From NCBI RefSeq assembly GCF_000519325.1, contig NZ_KI912613.1, positions 1,099,369 to 1,163,368 on the forward strand: a stretch of DNA of 64,000 nt. Reading direction: 5' to 3'. A program made the position numbers and the translations under genes. Shown here one piece after another: positions 1 through 8,746 of this stretch. The stretch is from Patulibacter minatonensis DSM 18081 (GTDB taxonomy: Bacteria; Actinomycetota; Thermoleophilia; Solirubrobacterales; Solirubrobacteraceae). The notes under the pieces are model-generated. The model ran no database searches. It had not been told where the DNA came from and worked only from the letters and a program-made list of their open reading frames with translations. Every line of letters starts with the position of its first letter. The first letter of the stretch is position 1.

Positions 1-3000
1 TCGAGCGAGCCGACGTCGGCGATGTCGGAGTCCTTCGGAGCGCCGTCCGGCCCGCGGCCGTCGGCGGCCGACGCCCGGGCGAGATCGCCGTCGGTCGCAT
101 GTCCGCCGCCGTCCGGACCGCCGCCGTTCGAGCCGTCGGCCCCGTCGGAACGCCCGCCTGCCCGTCCGTCGCGCCCCCCGTCCCGGTCCCACGCCGCCGA
201 CGACAGCGAGCCGATCGCCACGCGGTCGAGGATCTCCTCGTCGGTCAGGTCGCCGACGCGGCGGAGGACCTCGCCCAGCGCGTCGGCGTTGCGGGCGCGG
301 GTCTTCGGCGAGCGGTGCTGGAGGTCGGCCTCGAGCTGGGCCAGGGCGCCCTCGTCGAGCAGGTCGCGCAGCTCGTCCTGGCCGAGGAGCTCACGGAGCA
401 GGTCGCGGTCGAGCGAGAGGGCCGCCGCGCGCCGCTCGGCGTTCGGGGCGTCCCCCTCGTACATGTAGGTCGCGATGTAGTCGAACAGCAGCGAGCTGGC
501 CATCGGCGACGCGGTGCCGGTCTCGACCTCGACGATCGTGATCTCGCGGCTCTGGAGCTTGCTCAGCAGGTCGATCAGGCCCGGCACGTCGAGGACGTCC
601 CGCAGGCACTCGCGGTAGGTCTCGAGGATGATCGGGAAGTCCGGGAACGTCTGGGCGACCTCGAGCAGCGACTGCGCCTTCAGCCGCTGCTGCCAGAGCG
701 GCGTGCGCTTGCCGGGCCGGGCCTTCGGGATCAGGAGCGCGCGGCCGGCGTTCTCGCGGAAGCGCGCGCCGAACAGGGCGCTGGTGCCGAGCTCGGAGAC
801 GATCAGATCCTCGACCTCCTCGGGCTCCGGGACCAGCAGCTCGAGCACGCGGTCCCACCCCGCACCCATGCCGCGGCCGCCGTCGTCGGGGAGGCTGAGT
901 CCTGCGTCGACGCCGGACCCGCCCGCCGCCTTCGCGCCGGCGTCGTCCCCATCCCCGACCGGCGTCCCGAACCCGGCGTCCGCCACCGCGCTCGCCGCCT
1001 TGCCGGCGTCGAACCCGTCCTCGAACGGATCGTCCCCGAACGACACGCCCTGCCCACCGGTGTCGTCGATGTCGGGGAGGTGGATGATGATGCCGTCGTC
1101 GGACCAGATCGCGTCGGCCTCGAGGCCCATCTCGTCGCGGATCCGGCGCGACGCCGCGAGGCCCCAGGCGGCGTGGACGCGGCCGCCGTACGGGGAGAGC
1201 AGGCAGACGCGCCAGTCGCCGATCTCGTCCTTGAAGCGCTCGATGACGAGGGTCTGGTCCGACGGGATCACGCCCGTCGCGTCCTGCTGCTCGGTGAGGA
1301 AGTCCAGGAGGTTCCGCGCCGCGAGGGGGTCGAGGTCGTAGTCGCGGACGAGCGTGGCCTCGTCCTCGCCGACGGCCCAGCGCGAGAACGCGCCGATGGC
1401 CTCGCCCAGCGCCTTCGGCCGGCCGCGCTGGTCGCCGCGCCAGAACGGCACCGCGCCCGGGGCGCCCGGTGCGGGGGTGACGACGACCTTGTCGCGGCCG
1501 ATCTCCTCGATCCGCCAGGTCGACGCGCCGAGCAGGAACGTCTGGCCGGCGCGGGCCTCGTAGACCATCTCCTCGTCGAGCTCGCCGACGCGGCGGCCGT
1601 CGGGGAGGACCACGCGGTACATGCCGCGGTCGGGGATCGTTCCCGCGTTCGCGATCGCCAGCCGCCCGGCGCCCTTCCGCGGGCGGATCGTCTGGCCGAC
1701 GCGGTCCCAGACCACGCGCGGCCGCAGCTCGGCGAAGTCCTGCGACGGGTAGCGCCCGTCGAGCATGTCGAGCGTGCGCTCGAACAGCTCGCGCGGCAGG
1801 TCGGCGTACGGGTACGCGCGGGTGACCAGCGCGAAGACGTCGTCGACGGCGATCGCGGGCTCGGCGTCGTCGTCGGTCGTCTCGGTGTCGGAATCGACAG
1901 AGGCCGCGATGGCGACGATCTGCTGGGCGAGGACGTCGAGCGCGTTCTTCGGGACGACCGTCGGCTCGATCAGCCCCTCGCGCATCCGTCGCACGACGAC
2001 CGCGCACTCGAGGAGGTCGGCGCGGAACTTCGGGAAGATCCGGCCCTTCGCGGTCTCGCCGACGCCGTGGCCCGCGCGGCCGATGCGCTGCAGGCCCGCC
2101 GCGACGGACTTCGGCGACTCGATCTGCAGGACGAGGTCGACCGCGCCCATGTCGATGCCGAGCTCGAGCGAGCTGGTCGCCACGAGGCACGGCAGCTTGC
2201 CGGCCTTCAGGAGCTCCTCGACGACCTCGCGCTCCTCGCGGCTGAGCGACCCGTGGTGCGCGCGGGCGACCTCGACCGCCGACGGCCCGGTGGGTGCCGG
2301 ACGGTCGGGCTGCGTGTCGTCGCGCGGGCCGTAGTGGTCGGAGTGCGGCCGCCCGACGCCGGTGACGTGGTTCTGGCTGCCGGCGATCCCGCCGCCGGAG
2401 TCGGCGTCGCGGGGAGCGCCGTTCGGGGCGGTGGCGGGGTGCGAGCCGGCACCGCGGCGACCGTCAGGACCACCGCCGTCGCGCGTGGGCACGCCCTTCG
2501 GCCCGAGCCCCGCGGCGAGCCCGGCCGCGATCGCCTCGCTCCGCAGCAGCTCCTCCTCGCCGGGCGCCGACACCCGCCGTGCGCCCTCGGCAGCGACCGA
2601 CCCGGGCAGCGACGACCGGGCCTGCGACGGGACGACCGGCGGCGGCTTCCGCGGGAGCGGCGGCTGGATCCCCGCGTGGCGCTCCGGCCCGGGAAGGGTG
2701 ATCTCCTCGTCGGGGTCGTGGTGGCGCGAGGCCGCCCAGGTGCCGGCCTTCCCCGCGGCCTCGGCGCGGGCCTGCAGCTCGCGCTCGCGGGCGGCGCCCT
2801 CGGGATCGTCGTCGTCCTCGTCGGGGTCGTCCTCTCCACCGACCACACCGTCGCGCGTGGCGATCAGCCGCCGCAGGTCGCTGTCCTTGCGCTTGCGGGC
2901 CTCGTCCGGATCCTCGTCCCAGCGCGCGTCGGGGTTCGCGTTCGGATCGCCGAGCCCGGCCTCGAGCGCCGCCTGCGCGAGCCGCGACTCGGCGAGCTCG

Positions 3001-4415
3001 TTCAGCCGGAGCGCCAGGCGCTCGGCCGACCGCCGCGAGTTGACGAAGACGATCGTCGACCGGTGCTCCTGCACGAGGTCGAGGATCTCGGGGTACATCG
3101 CGGGCCAGATCGAGTTCCGGGTCGCCCCGTGGGTCGGGTCGCCGCCGGGCTCGAGCGGGTCGTCGGCGAGCTGGACGCCGCCGGCGGACGGGTCGAGGTC
3201 GTCGCCCAGGTCGTCGAGATCGTCGCCGTCGACGGTCGCGGCGGCCGGCTCGAGGGCGTCGCCGGCCGGGTCGAGATCGAGGTCGTCCGCCGCCCCTTTG
3301 GCTTCGAGGCCGCGCCGGGCGGCGTCGACGGCACCCGGGTCCAGGTCGAGGTCGTCCGCGCCAGCCGGATCGAGGTCCAGGTCGTCCGGATCGAGGCCCG
3401 CGGCGTCGCCCGTCGACGCACCCGCGCCCACTGCCGACCCGGCCCCGTCGCAGTCACCGTCCCCCGCATCGACCGACGCCGCCGTCCCCGCCCCCGGCGC
3501 GAAACCGCCCTCCGGCTCGAGCTGATCCCCCGACGCCGGGCCGGTCGTGTCGTCGATGCCGTCGGTCTCGGGCCGGCGGACGGTCCCCGCGGGCGCGAGG
3601 TCGAGCTCGGCCATCGACTCGACCGGGACCCGGATCTGCAGGTCCATCTTCTTCTTCTCGCCGGTCTCGACGATCCGGCACGAGCGCTTCGGGCCAACGA
3701 GGAACCGGCCGATCTCCTCGAGCGGGTTCTGCGTCGCGGACAGGCCGATCCGCTGCATCTCGTCACCCGACCACGCCCCCGGCTGACCCGGCTCGCGCAG
3801 CGCCGAGAGCCGCTCGAGCGTCAGCGCCATGTGGCTGCCGCGCTTCGTCCCGGCGACGGCGTGGATCTCGTCGATGATCAGCGACTCGACGCCGGTGAGC
3901 ATCTCCCGTGCGCCCGACGTGAGCATCAGGAACAGCGACTCGGGCGTCGTGATCAGGACGTCCGGCGGGCGGCGGCGCATGGCGGCACGTTCCCGCTGCG
4001 GGGTGTCGCCGGTGCGCAGGGCGACCTTGATCGCGTCGCGGTCGCGACCCTTCTCGGCGCGCAGCGACCCGTCCCGCGCGCGGTCGTCGGGCAGCAGCGA
4101 GCCCTGGCCGATCGCCGCGGTGATGCCGGCGAGCGGCGCGCGCAGGTTGCGGTCGACGTCGTGCGACAGCGCCTTCAGCGGCGAGACGTAGAGCAGCCGG
4201 ACGCGCCGCTGCTTGTCCGGCAGCGGGTTCGCCGCCAGGCGGTCGAGCCCGTAGAGGAACGCGGCGAGCGTCTTGCCCGACCCCGTCGGCGCGGAGATCA
4301 GCACGTGCTCGCCGGCCGCGATCAGCGGCCAGGCCTGGGTCTGGACCTGGGTCGGGCCGTCGAAGGCCCGGGTGAACCAGTCCGCGACCGCAGGGGTGAA
4401 CACGTCGAGCGCCAC
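1..4415 (-). CDS. lhr: Lhr-type ATP-dependent helicase, 3' end beyond window
   Basis: Superfamily 2 DNA helicase of the Lhr (large helicase-related) family, linked to DNA repair. From the GTG at 4415 (an in-frame TAG lies 12 bases upstream) the frame stays open to the window edge, at least 1471 codons. Visible motifs: Walker A APTGSGKT near residue 37, DEIH box with LIIDEIHAVAG, motif III SATQNPLEEIGRFL, and motifs V/VI in TSSLELGIDMG and LQRIGRAGHG. The conserved core is interrupted by three low-complexity inserts: an acidic DDLDLDPAG-repeat stretch (about 3150-3600), a roughly 220-residue charged and Pro/Gly-rich stretch inside RecA domain 2 (about 2270-2990), and a Gly/Ala/Asp stretch (about 880-1060). 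The tail (1-200) is also Gly/Asp-rich and runs past the edge. Family certain; role of the inserts unknown. Confidence 0.93.
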   Translation of the reverse strand, partial: MALDVFTPAVADWFTRAFDGPTQVQTQAWPLIAAGEHVLISAPTGSGKTLAAFLYGLDRLAANPLPDKQRRVRLLYVSPLKALSHDVDRNLRAPLAGITAAIGQGSLLPDDRARDGSLRAEKGRDRDAIKVALRTGDTPQRERAAMRRRPPDVLITTPESLFLMLTSGAREMLTGVESLIIDEIHAVAGTKRGSHMALTLERLSALREPGQPGAWSGDEMQRIGLSATQNPLEEIGRFLVGPKRSCRIVETGEKKKMDLQIRVPVESMAELDLAPAGTVRRPETDGIDDTTGPASGDQLEPEGGFAPGAGTAASVDAGDGDCDGAGSAVGAGASTGDAAGLDPDDLDLDPAGADDLDLDPGAVDAARRGLEAKGAADDLDLDPAGDALEPAAATVDGDDLDDLGDDLDPSAGGVQLADDPLEPGGDPTHGATRNSIWPAMYPEILDLVQEHRSTIVFVNSRRSAERLALRLNELAESRLAQAALEAGLGDPNANPDARWDEDPDEARKRKDSDLRRLIATRDGVVGGEDDPDEDDDDPEGAARERELQARAEAAGKAGTWAASRHHDPDEEITLPGPERHAGIQPPLPRKPPPVVPSQARSSLPGSVAAEGARRVSAPGEEELLRSEAIAAGLAAGLGPKGVPTRDGGGPDGRRGAGSHPATAPNGAPRDADSGGGIAGSQNHVTGVGRPHSDHYGPRDDTQPDRPAPTGPSAVEVARAHHGSLSREEREVVEELLKAGKLPCLVATSSLELGIDMGAVDLVLQIESPKSVAAGLQRIGRAGHGVGETAKGRIFPKFRADLLECAVVVRRMREGLIEPTVVPKNALDVLAQQIVAIAASVDSDTETTDDDAEPAIAVDDVFALVTRAYPYADLPRELFERTLDMLDGRYPSQDFAELRPRVVWDRVGQTIRPRKGAGRLAIANAGTIPDRGMYRVVLPDGRRVGELDEEMVYEARAGQTFLLGASTWRIEEIGRDKVVVTPAPGAPGAVPFWRGDQRGRPKALGEAIGAFSRWAVGEDEATLVRDYDLDPLAARNLLDFLTEQQDATGVIPSDQTLVIERFKDEIGDWRVCLLSPYGGRVHAAWGLAASRRIRDEMGLEADAIWSDDGIIIHLPDIDDTGGQGVSFGDDPFEDGFDAGKAASAVADAGFGTPVGDGDDAGAKAAGGSGVDAGLSLPDDGGRGMGAGWDRVLELLVPEPEEVEDLIVSELGTSALFGARFRENAGRALLIPKARPGKRTPLWQQRLKAQSLLEVAQTFPDFPIILETYRECLRDVLDVPGLIDLLSKLQSREITIVEVETGTASPMASSLLFDYIATYMYEGDAPNAERRAAALSLDRDLLRELLGQDELRDLLDEGALAQLEADLQHRSPKTRARNADALGEVLRRVGDLTDEEILDRVAIGSLSSAAWDRDGGRDGRAGGRSDGADGSNGGGPDGGGHATDGDLARASAADGRGPDGAPKDSDIADVGSL

Positions 4416-4524
4416 GAGGACCTGAGACTACGTGAGCGAACGGGTGTTCGGTTGCGCTGCGGTCCCGCTCCACCGCGCCGTCGCCTCGTCGTCGAGCCTC
4501 CACGTGCTTCGGTGTGGCCCCGGA

Positions 4525-5124
4525 TCAGTCCGGCGCCGCCCCCTCCTCGCGCCCCAGCGCGTCGCGCACCGTCATCCCCGCGTACCGCCCCTGGCCGTAG
4601 CGCGCGAGGCCCGCGTCGAGCCGGCCGGCCCAGTCGCCGCGGGAGGCGATCGGCATCCGGTGGGTCCACGGGGCGGGCTCGCCGGTCGTGCGGATGCGGC
4701 GGAGCGGCGGCCTGCCGGCGTCCGGGTCGTCCGAGCGGAACGCCATCAGGACCCGGATGACGCGCTCGCCGCCGGGCTCGTCCGTCGTCCGACCGCGGCG
4801 GCGGGAGCGCAGGACGACGAGCCCGACGTCCGACAGCTCCGACCACGTGGCGCGCCAGGTCGCGTCGCCCGCGTCCCACGTGATGCCCTCGCGGTCGACG
4901 ACGAGCCGCGAGTCCCGTGCCGCCCGCGCCGCGATCGACACGCCGAACGCGACGACCAGGAGGACGACGCCGACGACGAGCAGCGCGACGAGCGCCACCC
5001 CGCCGGCGACGGGTCCGGCGAGGATCGCGAGCACGCCCGCCGCGACGCACAGGTTCCGCGCGGTCCGCAGCCGCGGTCCGGTGTAGCTCCCGACCTCGAG
5101 GACGATCGGTTCGGCGGAGGGCAC
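4525..5124 (-). CDS. Two-TM membrane protein, PH-like, unknown function
   Basis: 199-residue protein I cannot assign to a named family. The first 35 residues are polar, followed by two closely spaced hydrophobic segments (about 25-65, rich in Val/Leu/Ala with a Gly-Pro turn). The remaining soluble part contains DSRLVVDREGITW and a 'WSELSDVGLVVLRS' strand pattern, which resembles the bacterial PH-like domains attached to two-helix membrane anchors. It ends 109 bases before the helicase start on the same strand and has its own start ATG, so it may be co-transcribed with lhr. Membrane location is seen directly; the PH-like label is inference from pattern only. Confidence 0.7.
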   Translation of the reverse strand: MPSAEPIVLEVGSYTGPRLRTARNLCVAAGVLAILAGPVAGGVALVALLVVGVVLLVVAFGVSIAARAARDSRLVVDREGITWDAGDATWRATWSELSDVGLVVLRSRRRGRTTDEPGGERVIRVLMAFRSDDPDAGRPPLRRIRTTGEPAPWTHRMPIASRGDWAGRLDAGLARYGQGRYAGMTVRDALGREEGAAPD

Positions 5125-5469
5125 GCCCGGAACCTACTGCGGGGGCGGTGGGACGATGACGCGGCGGCGCGAGGCGGGCGAGGAGGACCGACGCCGGGCC
5201 CGGCGCGGGCCGCCGGCGCACGGCGCGACCCGACCGGCGCGGCACCCGCGACCGCAGGAACGAGCGCCACCCGGAGCCGGAGGGTCAGCCGGCGCGCCTT
5301 CCTGCGCTCGGGCCGCAGGAATGGACGCCGGACGCCGGCCCCGCGCGAGCCGGCGCTCCTTCCTGCACCACTGGAACGGCGCCGGGCGCCCCGCACCCGC
5401 GGAACGCCCGGACCCCGCCCGGCCACCCGGGCCGGGCGACGACGGGACGGCCACGCCGCCCCGGACCGC
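5125..5469. other. 345-bp gene-free stretch with hairpin-forming repeats
   Basis: No credible coding sequence. The stretch lies between two minus-strand genes. Its central part carries four copies of a 15-bp repeat in alternating orientation (separate entry); the rest is GC-rich without recognised signals. Confidence 0.6.
5254..5366. repeat. Four alternating copies of a 15-bp inverted repeat
   Basis: Copies of GCAGGAANGAGCGCC occur at 5254-5268 (plus sense), 5291-5305 (reversed), 5315-5329 (plus sense) and 5352-5366 (reversed). Adjacent copies can pair as hairpins. The pattern resembles a REP/MITE-like element or a tandem terminator downstream of the FMN reductase gene. Sequence similarity and alternation are seen directly; function is unknown. 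Confidence 0.6.
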
Positions 5470-6036
5470 TCAGGCCGCGACGGGCTGCTTCGTCGCCTCG
5501 GCGACCTGCGCCACGACGGCGGCGATCTTCTCGGCGACCTCGGAGTCCTCGCGCGGGTGGGTCTCGGCGAAGCGGACGACCGACTCGGCGATCGAGAGGG
5601 AGACGTCGGAGAGGACGGTGGCGCCCGCGATGCCGGCGGACTTCTTCGCCTCGTCCTGCGCCCAGACGCCGCCGTACTGGCCGTAGGCGGTGCCGACGAC
5701 GGCGAGCGGCTTGCCGACGAAGACGCCGGAGCCCATCGGGCGCGACGCCCAGTCGATGGCGTTCTTCAGGACCGCCGGGATGGTGCCGTTGTACTCCGGC
5801 GAGAAGAGGATCACGCCGTCGGCCGCGGCGGCGGACTCGCGGAAGCGGACGGCGGCGGCGGGCACGTCGGCCTCGGTGTCGATGTCCTCGTTGTAGTACG
5901 GGATGTCGGCGAGGCCCTCGAAGAGCTCGACCTCGACGCCCTCCGGGGCGAGGGCGACGGCGGCCTCGGCGAGCTGGCGGTTGTGGGAGCCGGAGCGGAG
6001 GCTGCCGACGAGGGCGAGGATGCGGACGGTGGACAT
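5470..6036 (-). CDS. NADPH-dependent FMN reductase family protein
   Basis: 188-residue flavodoxin-fold reductase. The start is set at ATG 6036 because the family begins with a beta strand and the phosphate-binding loop, here MSTVRILALVGSLRSGSHNR; an upstream in-frame extension (to 6135) would run through the operator. Other family signatures are FSPEYNGTIPAVLKNAIDW and the 'KPLAVVGTAYGQYGG' strand. Such enzymes use NAD(P)H to reduce FMN, quinones or azo compounds. Divergently transcribed from a TetR-family gene, with two copies of a perfect palindrome between them, so repression by that TetR and induction by a small xenobiotic is the likely control. Confidence 0.9.
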   Translation of the reverse strand: MSTVRILALVGSLRSGSHNRQLAEAAVALAPEGVEVELFEGLADIPYYNEDIDTEADVPAAAVRFRESAAAADGVILFSPEYNGTIPAVLKNAIDWASRPMGSGVFVGKPLAVVGTAYGQYGGVWAQDEAKKSAGIAGATVLSDVSLSIAESVVRFAETHPREDSEVAEKIAAVVAQVAEATKQPVAA

Positions 6037-6080
6037 GGGAGGTCTTTCGTGTCGAGGTCGGGTGATCGGGCGACCGGCGG

Positions 6081-6137
6081 AAGTGGACCGCGGTCCGATA
6101 CGAGAGTTGTAGCACGAAATCGGACCGCGGTCCACTT
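6081..6137. promoter_or_regulatory. Double TetR-type operator between reductase and regulator
   Basis: Two copies of the 12-bp perfect palindrome GGACCGCGGTCC at 6085-6096 and 6122-6133. Flanks are mirror images: AAGT precedes the first copy and ACTT follows the second, and CGAT/ATCG face each other. Centres are 37 bp apart. The second copy lies just upstream of the TAGGAT -10 box (6151-6156) of the TetR gene, so binding would cover its -35 region. Confidence 0.85.
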
Positions 6138-6162
6138 TGGCGCGATCCGCTAGGATGTCCCT

Positions 6163-6795
6163 GTGGCTGCCTCACCGTCCACCCCGCTGACCGTCCTGCC
6201 GTCGGCATTGCTGCCGATGGTCTCGGTCGTGGAGACCGAGCGTGCCGACGCGGCGCGCAACCGCCGCCGGCTGCTCGAGGCCGCGCAGGAGCTCGTCGCC
6301 GAGGTCGGGGCGAACCAGGTCACCATGGAGGCCGTCGCCGCGGCCGCCCAGGTCGGCAAGGGCACCGTCTTCCGCCGCTTCGGCGACCGCGTGGGCCTGA
6401 TGGTCGCGCTGCTCGACCTCAACGAGCGCACGAACCAGGAGGCCTTCATGTTCGGGCCGCCGCCCCTCGGCCCGGGTGCTCCCCCTCGCGAGCGCCTCGT
6501 CGCGTTCGGCGAGCAGCGGATGGCGTTCGCCGCCGAGCACAAGGACGTCCTGCTCGCCGCCGAGGCCTGCGGGTCGCGGCGCTACGAGCACCCGGCCCGG
6601 GCGGTCCTCGTCCTGCACGTCTCGGCCCTGCTGCGCGAGGCCGGGGTCGAGGGCGACGTCGAGCTGCTGACCGAGACGCTGCTCGGCTACCTCGACGTCG
6701 CGCTGCTCGCGCACCTGCGCGAGACCCGGGACCTCCCGGCCGAGCGGCTCAGCGCGGGCTGGGCCGACCTCGTGCGCCGGGTGCTGCCGGCCTGA
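6163..6795 (+). CDS. TetR/AcrR family transcriptional regulator
   Basis: 210-residue regulator. N-terminal helix-turn-helix about residues 28-75 with the family pattern RRRLLEAAQELVAEVG then MEAVAAAAQVGKGTVFRRFG. The C-terminal part is a helical ligand-binding domain. The GTG at 6163 lies 6 nt after TAGGAT, consistent with a leaderless mRNA; an internal ATG at 6217, closer to the usual start of the domain, is the alternative. It presumably binds the paired palindromes upstream and represses itself and the divergent FMN reductase gene. Its stop is separated by one base from the convergent RING-like gene. Ligand unknown. Confidence 0.9.
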   Translation: MAASPSTPLTVLPSALLPMVSVVETERADAARNRRRLLEAAQELVAEVGANQVTMEAVAAAAQVGKGTVFRRFGDRVGLMVALLDLNERTNQEAFMFGPPPLGPGAPPRERLVAFGEQRMAFAAEHKDVLLAAEACGSRRYEHPARAVLVLHVSALLREAGVEGDVELLTETLLGYLDVALLAHLRETRDLPAERLSAGWADLVRRVLPA

Positions 6796-6796
6796 G

Positions 6797-7901
6797 CTAG
6801 ATCCCGTTCGGGTCGCAGCCCTGGCCGGTGCTCGCCGCCATGCCGGAGGACGACCACTTCTGGCAGTAGACGCCCTTGTGGTACGACGCGTCGCGGTCGT
6901 ACTGCGTCAGACCGATAGACGGGTTCGCGCTGTGCGCCCCGATCGCGGACTCCGAGGAGCGCATCGCGGCCTGGAACGAGGCGATCGCCGAGCGCTGCGC
7001 CCCGTCGGCGGGCTCGAGCGCCGCGAGCTTGCGGGCGACGGCGCGGCGGTTGGTGAGCGCCGACTGGTACTGCTGGCCGACGGTCATCTGTCGCCCGCGG
7101 GCCGACTGCTGCATGAGCGCCACGAGCTGCCGGGCGACCGCCTTCTTCCTCGCCGCCTTCTGCTGGGCGGCGGTCTGACCCGCAGGGGGCGCGCCGCCCG
7201 CCGCGCCGCCGCCGGCGGACCCGCCGCCGGTCGAGGGCGTCCCGCCGTTCGCGGTCGTCCCGCCGTTCGACGGCGGCGTCGGTGCCGTGCCGGTCCCGTC
7301 CTTCGTGCCGTCGCCCCGGCCGTCGGTCTTCGTGACCTGCGCGGCCCGGTCGCCCTTGTCGTCCTTCTTGTCGTCCCCCGGCGACGCGATCAGGTAGCCG
7401 ATCACGACGGCCAGGATCAGGACGAGCGGGATCACCGCACCGAGCGCGATCCACCGGCCGCGGCCGCCGTCGCCCGAGGAGCCACCGCCCGCCGGTGCCT
7501 GCGGCGGCGCGGAGCCCCAGCCCTGCGCCGGCCCCTGCTGCTGCGGCGGGTGCGGGGTGCGCGGCCCACCGGACGGGGGTGCCCAGGCCGGCGCGTTCGG
7601 CGTGCGCGGCCGCAGGGGCGCCTGGCCGCTCTGCGGGAGCGCCTGGGTCTCGGCGGTGTCGTCCGGCCCCTGCCGCGGGCACGGGTGCGGGCGGCGTCGG
7701 GGTGCGGGGCGTCGGGGTGGGCGCGGCGCCCGCCGGTCCCGCGTAGCTCGCGCAGCCGGTGACCGCGCAGCCCTCGTTCTCGGCCCAGCACTCCGCGTGG
7801 TGCGGGGAGCCGCACGCGTCGCAGAACGTCAGCTCGACGCCCGACTTGATGGTGAAGTGGCAGTAGGGGCAGGCGGCGCCGACCGCGGATCGCGAGCTCA
7901 T
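6797..7901 (-). CDS. RING-like zinc finger membrane protein (frameshifted)
   Basis: Last gene of the Ubl operon. The ATG at 7901 overlaps the JAB stop codon as ATGA. The N-terminus has eight possible zinc ligands in a cross-brace arrangement: C11, C14, C27, C30, H34 or H35, C38, C45, C50, with the core CPYC, FCDACGSPHHAECW and GCAVTGC, matching prokaryotic RING finger family 1. A Pro-rich linker, one TM helix (about residues 151-172, WIALGAVIPLVLILAVVIGY), a Gly/Thr linker and a helical C-terminus with Cys residues follow. The coding frame changes at the CCCC run 7667-7670: removing one base gives a continuous 367-residue protein, as the 1105-base length also shows. This is either a real frameshift or a sequence error. 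A role as E3 partner is inferred from family and context. Confidence 0.75.
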
Positions 7902-8746
7902 CGGGACGGCACTCCTGGAACGGGGCGGGACGGGGACGCGCCGGGATCGGCCTTGGCGGCAGCGACCCCGCCGAAGCCGACGACCAGTCCGGCGAGGACG
8001 GCGAGCCCGACCCGCAGGCGCAGCCCGGGATCGGGTGCGGGACCGCCGGCGACGGCCGGGGCCGCGACGGACGCAGATGGGGCCGGTGCGGCCGGTGTGC
8101 CGGGCCGGGCGTAGGCGCCCGACGCCGGCTCGACCGGCAGCGCGCTCACCGGGGGCCGCTCCGGAACATCGGCGACCGCGCGGGTCACGCCCGGACCGGC
8201 CCCGCCGCCGGGCGGCGTGGTCCCGGGGCCGGCGCCGGGCGGCGGCCCGGCGCGCCGCTCGCCCTCCGGCGGGGTCCGCGCCGGGCCGCCGAGACCCTCG
8301 CGCTTCGTGTCGCGCTCGGCGAGCAGCCGGACCTCGCCCTCGCGCCAGCCGAACAGGCCCTCGGTGCCGGCCTGCGGGTCGACGACGTGGGCGATCTGGC
8401 CCTCGTTCGAGAAGAAGTTCCTCTGGATGAACGTGTCGTGGTCGGACAGGAAGATCCCGAAGCCCGGGTGCGAGTGGTACCAGCCGACGATCGCCTGGCC
8501 GGGGAAGTCACGCTCGAGCGTGGCGTGGACGGTCGACCACGCGTCGTGGGTGAACGTGACGCTCGCGCGCTCCGACGTCGCCTCGAGCGCGGCGATCGCG
8601 CCGGACACGACGGTCTCGCGGTCCGCCGCGACGATGCGGCCGACGAGCACGCCGCCGACCTCGTGGTCGGGGGAGGAGAAGACGTGCTCGATCACCGCGT
8701 CGTGGGCGACCCTCGTGATGCGGGGCCGGAAGCCGGGGGTGCTCAC
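7898..8746 (-). CDS. JAB/JAMM metalloprotease with C-terminal membrane anchor
   Basis: 282-residue putative Ubl-deconjugating isopeptidase. The JAMM set is complete: E29 in EVGGVLVG, H91 and H93 in GWYHSHPGFG, S101 and D104 in LSDHD, which would bind catalytic zinc. After the catalytic domain (1-145) comes a long Pro/Gly/Ala linker and one TM helix (about 245-264) near the C-terminus, so the enzyme is probably membrane-tethered with the catalytic domain in the cytoplasm. The GTG start overlaps the E1 stop (GTGA, 8743-8746) and the stop overlaps the RING-like gene's ATG, so translation of the three genes is coupled. Removal of the Ubl from targets is inferred from the operon. Confidence 0.9.
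   Translation of the reverse strand: MSTPGFRPRITRVAHDAVIEHVFSSPDHEVGGVLVGRIVAADRETVVSGAIAALEATSERASVTFTHDAWSTVHATLERDFPGQAIVGWYHSHPGFGIFLSDHDTFIQRNFFSNEGQIAHVVDPQAGTEGLFGWREGEVRLLAERDTKREGLGGPARTPPEGERRAGPPPGAGPGTTPPGGGAGPGVTRAVADVPERPPVSALPVEPASGAYARPGTPAAPAPSASVAAPAVAGGPAPDPGLRLRVGLAVLAGLVVGFGGVAAAKADPGASPSRPVPGVPSR

Noticed and set aside
99-4760. Very long open frame on the plus strand opposite the helicase (over 1500 codons)
   Set aside because: Shadow of the GC-rich minus-strand helicase gene; its translation is low-complexity Arg/Ala/Val/Asp without motifs, whereas the minus strand has all helicase motifs.
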